Numbered from the stretch's first letter, positions 31,816 to 40,390 are shown. The stretch is 40,857 nt of DNA from Vibrio zhanjiangensis (GCF_030161235.1 NZ_BSPW01000123.1:1-40857), one strand, 5' to 3'. Program-made: numbers and translations. The notes: generated by a model from the sequence alone, not told the origin.

Positions 31816-34800
31816 ATGATGTCCATCAGTCCCTTAAAATCGGCCTCAAAAGCGGCTGACTACTACCTTAAAGAAGAGCAAAACCTCAACCAAACCACCT
31901 TGTCTTTAGAAAAAGATGGCCAAGACAATTATTACCTTAAAGAGCAAGGTGCCACTCAATGTTCGTTTTGGCATGGAAAGCTGGCTGAAGAAGCGGGGCT
32001 GGCTGGCAAACCCGTTGAACAAGCCACCTTAGAGCGCGTTCTCTCTGGTCAGCTGGGCGAAGAAACCATTAAAGGCAAACGCAACAATCATAAATGCGGC
32101 CTCGACTTGACCTTTTCAGCGCCAAAATCCTACAGCATATTGGCGCTTGTTGGCGGCCATACCGACCTCATTGCGCTAAAAAATGAGGCCATAAAATCGA
32201 CGTTGGACCAAATTCAAAAAGACGTCGCCCAGGTGGTGTCGATCAACGACGACGGTGAACGCGTATTCACCAACACCGAGTCGATGATATTTGCGGCCAT
32301 CCCTCATCGAACCAGCCGAGAAAACGATCCCCAGCTTCACGACCATGTACTGACCCCCAACATGACACGCGACCAAGAAGGGGCTCTGCGCACTTTGGCC
32401 TCAACCATTAAGCAACAAGGCGGGGTAATTAATGGCTCAAGCGAGCGTATTTACAACTTCCAAAAATATTACACCGCCCTTTACCAAAGCACCCTAGCCA
32501 AAGGCTGTGAAGCCCTCGGCTATAAAACACGCGGCATTGGTAATGGTCAGTTTGACATTGAAGGGGTGCCTCAGACACTCACCGAGGCTTTTTCGAGTCG
32601 CAAACAGCAAATAGACCAACAAGCGCTCGAATTTGGTGACACGCAAGCCGCCAGAGACACCGCCGCCCTAGATACGCGCAAATCCAAACAGTATGAGAGC
32701 GACGAAGCCCTTAACGCCAAATGGAAAGACACCGTGGTCAAAGCGGGCTTTAAACCCGAAAACTTGGTCAGCAATGCGTTAAACGCCGCGAAAGATTTCA
32801 CCCCCGTCCCCAAACAATTCGCCATCGATGCGTTTGAACGGGCGGTTGAACACCTTGGCCAAACCAGCACGGCGCTGAAACTGGAAAAAATCATCGAGCT
32901 GGCCGCCTCCGATTTTACCAAAGGTGGCCAACAGGCCAACGCGCTGGATTTAAAGGTCATTGCCGACGACTGGATAAAAAGTGGCACTCTCATCCCACTG
33001 GCGGAAAAAGGTCAATACACGACCCAAGCCATGCTCAATAATGAGCAGCAATTGATGGCGGTCACGCAAGGTCGCACGCATCATATGCGCACCCCCGTCA
33101 ACGACGCGACGTTAAGCCGGTTAAACCTCAGCGCGACCAATCGACAAAAAGTCGCCGACATTTACGAATCCACCAAGCAGTTTCATGTGGTGAACGTGTC
33201 CGGCAGTCATGAGCAAATTGCACAAAACCTGCTGAATGTGGGCAACCATGCCGGAAAACGGGTTCACCTTGTCTCGCAAAACGCCAAAGACAAGCACCAT
33301 CACGCCAACGCCATTGTACGCGAAAGCCACACCGTGGCCGCTTGGATAAAACACGCCTTCACTCAAGAGCAGCGCCACAGCGTGTATGGCTTATTGAACG
33401 CCGATGTGCCGCTCACTAATAAAGACGTTCTGCTCGTCGATAGCGCCCATAAAATGAGCGCCAACGAATTACTGAGCTTGAGCGAGAAAGCCAAACAATC
33501 AGGAAGCAAAGTGATCCTTCTTAATTCGACATCAAGCCGCCAAGGTATGAAAGGTCATAACGCCATCGACCTCTTTGCCAAAGGCAACGTGACCACACAC
33601 GATTGGGTCAACAGCAAAGCCGCGCAAAGCTCGATTGCTTTGCACGACAGCGCGCACCACAGTCTTGCTCAAACCTACGCTTCAATGCCGAACAAAGACG
33701 ACGTGCAAGTGTTGGCGACTTCAAGCCTTGAGCAGCGCCGCCTGACCCAAGACATTCGCGCAACCCTGCAAAACGACGGTCAGCTGGCCAGAGTCGGCAC
33801 CACCCTTTCCACGCTCACGCCGCACTTTCTGTCAAAACCGCAACAAGCGCTGGCACAGCACTATAAAAAAGGCATGGTCCTTCGCCGTTTTGAAGACGGT
33901 AAGGCGCAAGATTGGTTAGTCACACAAGTCGATAAGTCAGACAACATACTGCACCTGATGAACACCAAAGACGCGAAAACCGACGCGTTAGATCCGTCTT
34001 CACGCGAGTTCAAGTCGCACAATCATCAAGTGTTTAAACCGGAGAGCCTTGATGTGGCAAAGGGCGAGCGCCTGATGAGCACGGGTCATCATGCGTTGTC
34101 AGGACTCAGCGCCCATGAGCGTTACGTGGTCACTGGACACAGTAAAGACACCCTCACGCTGACAAAATCGGACGGTCAAACCCTCCTCGTGGCCACACGC
34201 GATCTCAAAGGCGCGCCACTTCGCTATGATTACGTCTCACCCATAAACCACATCGAGTCTCGTTCGCACACTCTGATTTCAGGCAAAGCGTTTTCATTGT
34301 CTAAAGAGCTGTTTCATGACGTATCCGAAAAAAGCCCGTGCATCGATGTTTTCACCGAGCAACCGGACAAAGCCAAAGACAGCTTGGACAAAAGTGACAC
34401 CACGTTTTCAGCCATCGAGCGCGTGATGCACACCCAAACGACCAATGACCGGTATCTCACAGAGGCAACGCAAGAGACGCTTCGCAGCGACATTACCGAG
34501 GCCCTTAAGCACCTTGCTCAAGCGCAGAATCAACCCTTGCATGACAAAGCGGTCAATTTTGCCCTAAACCACCTGTCGGAAAAAGAAGCGGCGTTTACCC
34601 AAAAAGACCTAGTGATCGCCGCGATTCGCTATGCCTTTGAGGAGACCAATCAGCCCATCGTCAAAGAAGAGATTGAAGCCGTGCTTGCCAAACGCGCCGA
34701 TACGTTATCGGTGGAATACAGCGACGGAACACGCTGGACCACTCAAGCAGCACTGGACACTGAAAAGCATATCCTTGGGAACATTGATCAAGGTAAGAAC

Positions 34801-37581
34801 CAACACACGCCCTATGCAACCGACCGTCAAGTGAAGGATTTCCTTGATCGCAACACCATGCTGACTCAAGGTCAGAAAGACGCCATCACCTTGATTTCAA
34901 CCACCAAAGACAGCTTTGTCGCGGTACAAGGCTTAGCAGGCACCGGAAAATCGACCATGCTGGAATCCAATATTGAACTGATACATCACACCGCAGAAGC
35001 CTCAAAGCAAAAGCCAGATAACGTCATCGGCCTTGCGCCTACCCACGCCGCGGTCAGCGAGCTTGAGAAAAAAGGCGTCCAGGCCCAGACGCTCGAAAGC
35101 TTACTGACCGATGTCCGGCGCGGCGTGAAAACCGCAGAGGACTACAAAAATTCGCTGTTCTTTCTCGATGAAAGCTCGATGGTCAGCAATAGCCAGACCA
35201 AAGAAATCACCGACTTGGTGCTGGCCAGTGGCTCCAAAGCCGTCTTGCTGGGCGATAAAGAGCAGCTGCTTTCTCAAAGCGCGGGCAAACCGTTTGAGAT
35301 GATGATAAGCCAAGGCCGCATCGATACCGCTTACATGACCGACATCATTCGCCAGCAAACACGCCCCTTGAAAGGCGCGGCGCACAACATCATCGATGCT
35401 CAGCCACTGAGCGCCCTCGACAAATTGAAAAGTCAGGCACCCGATAAACAAGGCAATCATCAACACGTCGTGTCCACTTTGGACGAAAACGCCAAAGACA
35501 AGCAACAGGCGCAGCTCATGGCCACCGAAATGCTGCCCCAAGTGGTTGCGAAAGATTATCTAGAGCGCACCAAAGAGACGCGAGAGAACACCTTGATCAT
35601 TGCCTACACCAACACAGAGCGCGACATCATCACCGAGCACATCCGTGACGGGCTCATCGAGAAAAAGGAGTTGGGCAAGGAAAACATCATCACCACTCGC
35701 TTGCGATCAACAGGGGACAGCAAAGAAGAGTTATCGACCATGCTCCCTTATAAAAAAGGCCTCATCCTCAGCACGCGACCAGGACACTACGCGACGATCG
35801 AGTCGGTCAACTCTGAGCTGGGCGTGGTGATACTAAAGGACGCAGAAACAGACAAAGAGACGGTGTTTTTACCGCGCAATAAAGATCATAAGTTCACTAC
35901 CCTATTTGCCAAATCTGAAAAACCGTTGTCATCGGGCGATAAAATCATGACTCGTTTTACCGATAAGGCGCGCGGCATCAAAGCCAACGTCGAATACCGA
36001 GTTCAAGAAGCCAGCACTGACGGCATCATTGCGCGTGCCAGTGACGGGCAGACGCTGACGCTCCAACCCAACGATCTCAAAGATGGCCACTGGGATTACG
36101 CTTACACCAGAACGGCGGATATGGCGCAAGGTTCGACGTATGCCAATGTCATCACCGCCATTCGCTCCAAAGCCAATCTCACCAATTTGCGACGTGCAGG
36201 CATCGATTTGACGCGCCCTAAATTGCACGCTCGGCTCTACACCGACAACCTCAAGCGCATGGTCAATACTTGGCTCTCAAACCAAGATCTCAAAGCCAGC
36301 GCCATTGAAACCTTAGCCGAGACGTTGCCCGAAAAGACCGTCTACTTTAACGATGCGCCGCTCGCCAAAGAGGACGTGCGCTTTCAAAACAAAGCCGGCG
36401 ATTTTGATTATGACCGCTTTCGTGAGCACATCAATCAGACGCTGCCAAGATTCACAGAAAGCCTGGCCACGCGCATTTTAGGACAGCCCAATGCCAGCAA
36501 ATCCGACCGAGATTACTTAACGTTTGGGACGGGTAAATCGGCGATTAAAGTCACGCTCACTGGAGAATACCGTGGATATTTTAAAGACTACACCACAGGC
36601 GAAAAAGGCTCGCTGATTAGTTTAATGATGAGTCATGACGGCATCACATATAAAGACGCGATGAACCAAGCCAACAACATGATTAATGAGCCAGAGAAAT
36701 ATGAAATAAAGGAAAACCCCAAACATGACATATTAATGAAGACCACACCGAAACATATCGCTAAATTTGAAAACAGAGCGAGAGACTATATGGCAAGCAG
36801 CCAACCAATAGCAGGGACACTCGCTGAACGCTATCTCAATTCATTAGGTGTTGATAATCCTAATAGCCAAAACATTCGATATCACGACGCGGTATATTCA
36901 TCCGAAGATAAACAATTTCACCCTGCGATACTGACAAACATTCATAATAAAGAAGGAGAAACCAAAGCCATTGAAGTGACGTATTTAAATAGAGAAGGAA
37001 ATAAAAGCGACACGTTAGACATTAACCCGAGAACATTGGGAACAAAGTCTAAAAACATGACGCGGTTTCATCATGGCACAGATTTAAATACAACTATCAT
37101 CAGCACTTCCATTGAAAACTACTTTATTATTAACCAGTCAATGAAAGGAGAATATGACATTGTTAATGTCAATCATAAGAATGACATTCAAAACATATCC
37201 AGAGATGAACTTCGCCAAAACATTATTATCGTTCTCAGTCAAGGCAATACCGATTTAAACCCCAATAACATTGATAAAATCATGGAAAACTTTTCAGGAA
37301 GAGATATTCATTTTGTTTCTCATCAAGACATGATAAATGAAATCAAAACTTGCCTAAATAAAGAGTCCATACCGTCTTATCAAGAAAATAAAGAACTCGA
37401 CATAAAAGAGTTTAATAAAAACATCACCTCAGAGAAACACGACAATATCATTAACCAACATCATAAGGAGAAAGACAGCAAAGCATTAGATCACTTCGAA
37501 CCAAACCAATCCTCTTATCAAAAATCACCGGACAAAGATATTCATCCTCAGCAACAACTCGACTTAGAAATAAGCCGATAA
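31816..37581 (+). CDS. traI: Relaxase-helicase TraI with C-terminal primase/TOPRIM-like extension
   Basis: A 1921-residue F-type TraI (F 1756). Relaxase domain 1-300: catalytic tyrosines Tyr16-Tyr17 and Tyr39-Tyr40, metal histidines in HRTSRENDPQLHDH (164-177). A first, vestigial RecD-like region (about 440-860) has VDSAHKM in place of a Walker B. The active helicase has Walker A GLAGTGKST (1039-1047) and FFLDESSM (1115-1122). The tail (about 1540-1921) resembles the CHC2/TOPRIM-type regions of some TraI proteins, but its zinc cysteines and the EGIE glutamate are missing (STSIEN). From about 36690 codons become much AT-richer, suggesting a different origin. Ribosome-binding site AAGGAAACC. 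It should nick at 38335/38336 and unwind the T-strand. Confidence 0.92.
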   Translation: MMSISPLKSASKAADYYLKEEQNLNQTTLSLEKDGQDNYYLKEQGATQCSFWHGKLAEEAGLAGKPVEQATLERVLSGQLGEETIKGKRNNHKCGLDLTFSAPKSYSILALVGGHTDLIALKNEAIKSTLDQIQKDVAQVVSINDDGERVFTNTESMIFAAIPHRTSRENDPQLHDHVLTPNMTRDQEGALRTLASTIKQQGGVINGSSERIYNFQKYYTALYQSTLAKGCEALGYKTRGIGNGQFDIEGVPQTLTEAFSSRKQQIDQQALEFGDTQAARDTAALDTRKSKQYESDEALNAKWKDTVVKAGFKPENLVSNALNAAKDFTPVPKQFAIDAFERAVEHLGQTSTALKLEKIIELAASDFTKGGQQANALDLKVIADDWIKSGTLIPLAEKGQYTTQAMLNNEQQLMAVTQGRTHHMRTPVNDATLSRLNLSATNRQKVADIYESTKQFHVVNVSGSHEQIAQNLLNVGNHAGKRVHLVSQNAKDKHHHANAIVRESHTVAAWIKHAFTQEQRHSVYGLLNADVPLTNKDVLLVDSAHKMSANELLSLSEKAKQSGSKVILLNSTSSRQGMKGHNAIDLFAKGNVTTHDWVNSKAAQSSIALHDSAHHSLAQTYASMPNKDDVQVLATSSLEQRRLTQDIRATLQNDGQLARVGTTLSTLTPHFLSKPQQALAQHYKKGMVLRRFEDGKAQDWLVTQVDKSDNILHLMNTKDAKTDALDPSSREFKSHNHQVFKPESLDVAKGERLMSTGHHALSGLSAHERYVVTGHSKDTLTLTKSDGQTLLVATRDLKGAPLRYDYVSPINHIESRSHTLISGKAFSLSKELFHDVSEKSPCIDVFTEQPDKAKDSLDKSDTTFSAIERVMHTQTTNDRYLTEATQETLRSDITEALKHLAQAQNQPLHDKAVNFALNHLSEKEAAFTQKDLVIAAIRYAFEETNQPIVKEEIEAVLAKRADTLSVEYSDGTRWTTQAALDTEKHILGNIDQGKNQHTPYATDRQVKDFLDRNTMLTQGQKDAITLISTTKDSFVAVQGLAGTGKSTMLESNIELIHHTAEASKQKPDNVIGLAPTHAAVSELEKKGVQAQTLESLLTDVRRGVKTAEDYKNSLFFLDESSMVSNSQTKEITDLVLASGSKAVLLGDKEQLLSQSAGKPFEMMISQGRIDTAYMTDIIRQQTRPLKGAAHNIIDAQPLSALDKLKSQAPDKQGNHQHVVSTLDENAKDKQQAQLMATEMLPQVVAKDYLERTKETRENTLIIAYTNTERDIITEHIRDGLIEKKELGKENIITTRLRSTGDSKEELSTMLPYKKGLILSTRPGHYATIESVNSELGVVILKDAETDKETVFLPRNKDHKFTTLFAKSEKPLSSGDKIMTRFTDKARGIKANVEYRVQEASTDGIIARASDGQTLTLQPNDLKDGHWDYAYTRTADMAQGSTYANVITAIRSKANLTNLRRAGIDLTRPKLHARLYTDNLKRMVNTWLSNQDLKASAIETLAETLPEKTVYFNDAPLAKEDVRFQNKAGDFDYDRFREHINQTLPRFTESLATRILGQPNASKSDRDYLTFGTGKSAIKVTLTGEYRGYFKDYTTGEKGSLISLMMSHDGITYKDAMNQANNMINEPEKYEIKENPKHDILMKTTPKHIAKFENRARDYMASSQPIAGTLAERYLNSLGVDNPNSQNIRYHDAVYSSEDKQFHPAILTNIHNKEGETKAIEVTYLNREGNKSDTLDINPRTLGTKSKNMTRFHHGTDLNTTIISTSIENYFIINQSMKGEYDIVNVNHKNDIQNISRDELRQNIIIVLSQGNTDLNPNNIDKIMENFSGRDIHFVSHQDMINEIKTCLNKESIPSYQENKELDIKEFNKNITSEKHDNIINQHHKEKDSKALDHFEPNQSSYQKSPDKDIHPQQQLDLEISR

Positions 37582-37598
37582 GCCTACCCATCGATAAT

Positions 37599-37634
37599 AA
37601 AAAGAGTCGTCAGCTTATGACGGCTCTTTTTTTT
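37599..37634. terminator. Bidirectional terminator between traI and the RHH-like gene
   Basis: AAAAAGAGTCGTCA (37599-37612), loop GCTTA, TGACGGCTCTTTTT (37618-37631), with a T-run to 37634. One G-U pair. The loop contains the stop codon of the convergent gene. It ends both traI and the minus-strand gene. Confidence 0.75.
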
Positions 37635-37980
37635 CGCCTGAAAGATACGCCTCCACTTTATTACCAATATCCGCTTTTACTTGTTGTCTCACGGGCTTGG
37701 ATTCTTTCTGATCTCGATACAGTTTTTCACCATCAAACGTCTGTCCATGCACAATGTCTGTGATCGCAGAGCTGCTACGAACCACCCGATAAATCTCTTC
37801 CATCAACTCTCGATTGGATGGTCTTTCATCATCACTGTCGTTCAACTTGATCCGCAGCGCGAGCGTCAACAATTGACGAGCGGCTTCTGCATCACTCAGC
37901 TTTTCTCGGTTTCTAAACTTGATGAAATCTCTTTGCAATTGTTCAGGCAAAGACGTCTGTAAAGGGTAACTTCGGCTCAA
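37615..37980 (-). CDS. Ribbon-helix-helix-like DNA-binding protein, relaxosome accessory candidate
   Basis: A 121-residue protein. TTG 37980 is taken as start because AAAAGGAGAGAATA precedes it. The N-terminal YPLQTSLPEQLQRDFIKFRN with LSDAEAARQLLTLAL has the strand-helix-helix spacing of MetJ/Arc proteins. The C-terminal half is charged and helical. Its upstream region carries at least six TCAATGA sites, and the nic-like sequence lies about 355 bases beyond. In F the RHH protein TraY and TraM bind beside oriT, and this gene has the equivalent place. It probably autoregulates and helps TraI nick. A partition protein is the alternative. Confidence 0.55.
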   Translation of the reverse strand: MSRSYPLQTSLPEQLQRDFIKFRNREKLSDAEAARQLLTLALRIKLNDSDDERPSNRELMEEIYRVVRSSSAITDIVHGQTFDGEKLYRDQKESKPVRQQVKADIGNKVEAYLSGEKKEPS

Positions 37981-37998
37981 TATTCTCTCCTTTTCGAT

Positions 37999-38169
37999 TC
38001 AATGAGCTTCATTGAATTCTCAATGACATGTCAATGAACACTATCATCATAATACGCCATAAAGCCTTTTACAAAAAGGGATAAATTAACATTCATTGAT
38101 TTTTAATTGAAATCTAATTGAAATTGGCTACATCCATTGATATTAAAGGCATCAATGACAATTCATTGG
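37999..38169. repeat. Array of TCAATGA/TCATTGA sites
   Basis: TCAATGA at 37999-38005, 38020-38026, 38031-38037 and 38152-38158; the complement TCATTGA at 38009-38015 and 38093-38099; near-copies at 38134-38140 (CCATTGA) and 38163-38169 (TCATTGG). TAATTGA-type repeats are interspersed and the region is very AT-rich. Such short sites in both orientations are typical for ribbon-helix-helix dimers. Presumed target of the adjacent gene product and part of oriT. Confidence 0.65.
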
Positions 38170-38306
38170 AATTTAATGTTTTTTAATTGACATTTTTTCG
38201 GCTAATTAGTGCCGATTTGAAAAATTTTTTTGACCTTTTAAATTGCCCTCTCAGCTATCATAACTGTTTGTTTTTGTTGGATTTATATTTTTGCAGACAA
38301 CCATTT

Positions 38307-38340
38307 CGATTTAGAATAAATCGGCCGTGGGGTGTGGTCC
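38307..38340 (+). other. oriT: Origin of transfer (oriT), nic region
   Basis: An inverted repeat CGATTTA-gaa-TAAATCG (38307-38323) is followed after three bases by GTGGGGTGTGGTCC (38327-38340). F oriT has, as I recall, an inverted repeat followed by GCGTGGGGTGT/GGTGC, cut at the slash by TraI. Thirteen of 14 positions agree here and the hairpin is in the same place. The predicted nick is between 38335 and 38336 on the plus strand. RHH-type sites, the RHH-like gene and traI lie 5' of it and the transglycosylase gene 3' of it, as in F, so the right side leads transfer and traI enters last. Confidence 0.82.
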
Positions 38341-38499
38341 TCCTCAAAACTCAACCCCAGCGCTTAGACTCAAGCTCTGTCGATCTCTCTCAGCTGGCCA
38401 CAAAAAGATCGCAAAGTGAAACCTAGCCTTATGATGGCGACTGAATCAGGGGTAAGAACTGTTTAGAAGATTGGGGACCGATAGGTAACTGAGTGACGC
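38341..38499. other. Non-coding sequence between nic and the transglycosylase gene
   Basis: Beyond nic, on the leading side, no gene is seen up to the hairpin at 38512. The stretch is moderately GC-rich, with no further long inverted repeat detected by eye. It could contain sites for T-strand termination or recircularisation. Confidence 0.3.
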
Positions 38500-38555
38500 A
38501 AAAAGCCCAGTCATGATAGTCGCGCCGCCTTAGCGGTGCGGCTATCATGGGCACG
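38500..38555 (-). terminator. Large hairpin, probable terminator of the leading-region operon
   Basis: CATGATAGTCGCGCCGC (38512-38528) against GCGGTGCGGCTATCATG (38533-38549), a 17-base stem with two G-U pairs and a 4-base loop. An outer GCCCA/TGGGC pairing and five A on the plus strand (38500-38504, a T-run on the minus strand) make it a terminator for minus-strand transcription from the genes at 38567-40275. Confidence 0.6.
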
Positions 38556-38566
38556 CCAAAATAAGG

Positions 38567-39067
38567 TTACTGAATTAAAGAACGACGCTTATAAATTAAC
38601 GCTTTAGAATGAGAGGGATTATTTTTAGAGGATTTAATCTTTAGATAATGCCGCTTAATTTTAGTGACATACTCATCGCGGATTTTTTGTTTGGATGGTT
38701 TAAAACCTGCATTATATGCGCCGACACTATTCCAATTATAACCGTGTGTCGAAAAGTTCGAGGCTAATACCCAAGCGCCAAGGTGAACATTAAAACACGG
38801 TTCCATTACGTTATCTTTATTAACATGAAATTGGGCAAGCTGTTTAAACCAACTAGAATTAAATTGCATCAAACCATAATCACGACTTACAACAACACCG
38901 TGTTTATTTTTGTTGTCGTTCGTCGCATTGGGGTTTAATGAGCTTTCTTGCGTGGCGATGGCTTTTAACAAATCGGGATCGATATTGTATTTCTGTCCCG
39001 CCTGATCAAAACAAAAGGCGTGACTCAATGAGGGAAGCAACAATAATATCAGGGCTAGAGGTCGCAT
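38567..39067 (-). CDS. Lytic transglycosylase (orf169/VirB1-like)
   Basis: A 166-residue exported lysozyme-like protein. Signal peptide 1-17 (LPSLSHA|F). SLT domain with catalytic Glu in AIATQESSLNP (about 36-46), DYGLMQFNSSW (about 63-73) and GAYNAGF. Such enzymes open peptidoglycan locally for assembly of the transfer channel. In F the homologue orf169 (geneX) lies on the leading side of oriT, exactly as here. There is no normal ribosome-binding site; a terminator-like hairpin ends four bases before its ATG, suggesting special expression control. Confidence 0.88.
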   Translation of the reverse strand: MRPLALILLLLPSLSHAFCFDQAGQKYNIDPDLLKAIATQESSLNPNATNDNKNKHGVVVSRDYGLMQFNSSWFKQLAQFHVNKDNVMEPCFNVHLGAWVLASNFSTHGYNWNSVGAYNAGFKPSKQKIRDEYVTKIKRHYLKIKSSKNNPSHSKALIYKRRSLIQ

Positions 39068-39070
39068 AAT

Positions 39071-39095
39071 AAAAAAGAGGTCCGTTAAGACCTCT
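39071..39095 (-). terminator. Terminator-like hairpin abutting the transglycosylase start codon
   Basis: On the minus strand AGAGGTC (39095-39089), loop TTAACG, GACCTCT (39082-39076), then a run of T to 39071, with the ATG at 39067. It would end transcripts from the upstream leading genes just before this gene, or act as an attenuator. Confidence 0.6.
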
Positions 39096-39120
39096 AATTA
39101 TAATCGATTATCCCAAATCC

Positions 39121-39456
39121 TCAATATTCAACTGGAAATAATACCGTGGTCACACTTCGGTCTGCTTCGGTAATGATCCATATGGTTTCACCGTCCAATT
39201 CATAAACCGATAAAATACGAAAGCCATGTAACACTGATTCATCATTCGTTAGTGAATCCTCTTCACATACATTTCCCCAATCGCCGCAACGATGGCGAGA
39301 TACACACACAAGAAGTTTATCAAAATTATTTTGGTTCACATGATGAGAAACGCCTTTTGTCATCACCAAGGTACCTAAATTAAACAATGGCGTATTGTTT
39401 TTTATTAATTCAGTCTTGCTATTTTGTGTAACTGTGTTAGTCTCTACCGCGTTCAT
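39121..39456 (-). CDS. Conserved plasmid/ICE protein (GDWG-...-ITEADRS family)
   Basis: A 111-residue protein of a small family common on plasmids and integrative elements, often misannotated as a restriction subunit. Conserved blocks: LFNLGTLVMTKGV (25-37), RHRCGDWGNVCEED (54-67), GFRILSVYELDGETIW and the terminal ITEADRSVTTVLFPVEY. Function is unknown. Ribosome-binding site AAGGAATTAATTT. A leading-region gene, transcribed from the T-strand template, it may help establishment in the recipient; that is inferred from position. Confidence 0.7.
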   Translation of the reverse strand: MNAVETNTVTQNSKTELIKNNTPLFNLGTLVMTKGVSHHVNQNNFDKLLVCVSRHRCGDWGNVCEEDSLTNDESVLHGFRILSVYELDGETIWIITEADRSVTTVLFPVEY

Positions 39457-39490
39457 AAATTAATTCCTTACGTTTTAATGGTTGGGCATG

Positions 39491-39532
39491 GCCTCAATAG
39501 TCTTGAGTCGATATATTGAGGCTTTTCTAATT
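39491..39532. other. Inverted repeat between leading-region genes
   Basis: GCCTCAATA (39491-39499) and TATTGAGGC (39524-39532) with a TTTTCT run after it on the plus strand. There is no plus-strand gene to terminate, so it may be a leader structure or protein site upstream of the gene at 39121-39456. Confidence 0.4.
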
Positions 39533-39564
39533 TTGGTTGTTATTATCACTAATGACTCATGCAT

Positions 39565-39954
39565 TCAGTAATTAGAATTCAATTGCGTACCTCTTGAAAA
39601 AAACACCTCTAGCACTTCTTGTTTAGTAATATTGAAGTCTTTCATTTCATCGACACAATCACTAATATCTCGTGTGTAAAAACATTCGTGATTTCTGAGC
39701 GAATCGAGAATGACTGATTCTTTGTCACGATCTTTGAGATAGTCACTTACGGCGTCATATTTGATGCGCTCTAGCCTAGCCAGTGTTTCTTGCTCGTTGC
39801 CTTTGGGCACCATCAAACCCGCATGAAGCGCCACATATTCAACGCCTTCTTGACGCGCTTCATCAAACTGGCGATGACTGAACGCAAAGAACGCGCCCAT
39901 GTCTTTAAATAACGCTCGAGTTTTGTCTTGCATATAAGAGTGAAATGATTTCAT
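39565..39954 (-). CDS. Conserved hypothetical protein of plasmid leading region (DUF7659-like)
   Basis: A 129-residue protein beginning MKSFHSYMQDKTRALF with AAGGAAACGACACA upstream. GAFFAFSHRQFDEARQEGVEY (21-41) and a C-terminal block YLKDRDKES...LRNHECFYT resemble a short protein family seen on mobile elements and phages. I recall it only as a domain of unknown function. It lacks membrane segments. Placed in a minus-strand run with its neighbours, so probably one transcription unit. Confidence 0.6.
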   Translation of the reverse strand: MKSFHSYMQDKTRALFKDMGAFFAFSHRQFDEARQEGVEYVALHAGLMVPKGNEQETLARLERIKYDAVSDYLKDRDKESVILDSLRNHECFYTRDISDCVDEMKDFNITKQEVLEVFFSRGTQLNSNY

Positions 39955-39981
39955 TGTGTCGTTTCCTTTTGGTTTAGGGGG

Positions 39982-40275
39982 TTAAATGCGGTTACGTACA
40001 AAGGCATAAACGCGCTGGCGGCCAACGGACTGATCGACCACAGTAAAGCGTGTATCAATCAAGGCGCTGACGACCTCAAACTGGCTCGGATAGAAAACAA
40101 ACTGCTTCATCTCAAACCCACACGCCGCCAAATCTACAGGGCGAATATCACTGCCAAGGGCGACACGAAAGCCCAAAGAGCTATCATTTTTTGGTGAGCT
40201 TTCGAGGTCCAGCGCCGAAACGCTGGTTGCTGGATTCACGATAGAGCGAGTTAGGGGGGAATTTTGTTGCGCCAT
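39982..40275 (-). CDS. Hypothetical protein, first gene of the leading-region run
   Basis: A 97-residue protein from ATG 40275 (AAAGGAAACCCCAAG upstream); an ATG ten codons earlier has no ribosome-binding site. A Ser/Thr/Pro-rich N-terminus is followed by a compact domain (SLGFRVALGSDIRPVDLAAC, FEVVSALIDTRFTVVDQ) ending in VYAFVRNRI. No family recognised. It is the first gene behind the hairpin at 40349-40390. Confidence 0.55.
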   Translation of the reverse strand: MAQQNSPLTRSIVNPATSVSALDLESSPKNDSSLGFRVALGSDIRPVDLAACGFEMKQFVFYPSQFEVVSALIDTRFTVVDQSVGRQRVYAFVRNRI

Positions 40276-40348
40276 CTTGGGGTTTCCTTTCTGTTTGAGT
40301 ATCACTTTTATGGAGCCGCTTGGCTTACCTAAGAGTTTTCATGGTTCT

Positions 40349-40390
40349 CAATGACAAGGGCGCGCAGCGTGCATTTCACCCTTGTCATTG
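40349..40390. promoter_or_regulatory. Long hairpin upstream of the leading-region genes; possible single-strand promoter
   Basis: CAATGACAAGGG (40349-40360) and CCCTTGTCATTG (40379-40390), a perfect 12-base stem with an 18-base loop that itself can pair GCGC/GTGC. Read on the minus strand the stem contains TTGTCA, close to a -35, though no good -10 is seen. In F, Frpo hairpins on the incoming T-strand act as promoters for leading genes. This one has the right position and orientation. It also contains TCAATGA, the site motif found at 37999-38169. Confidence 0.4.
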
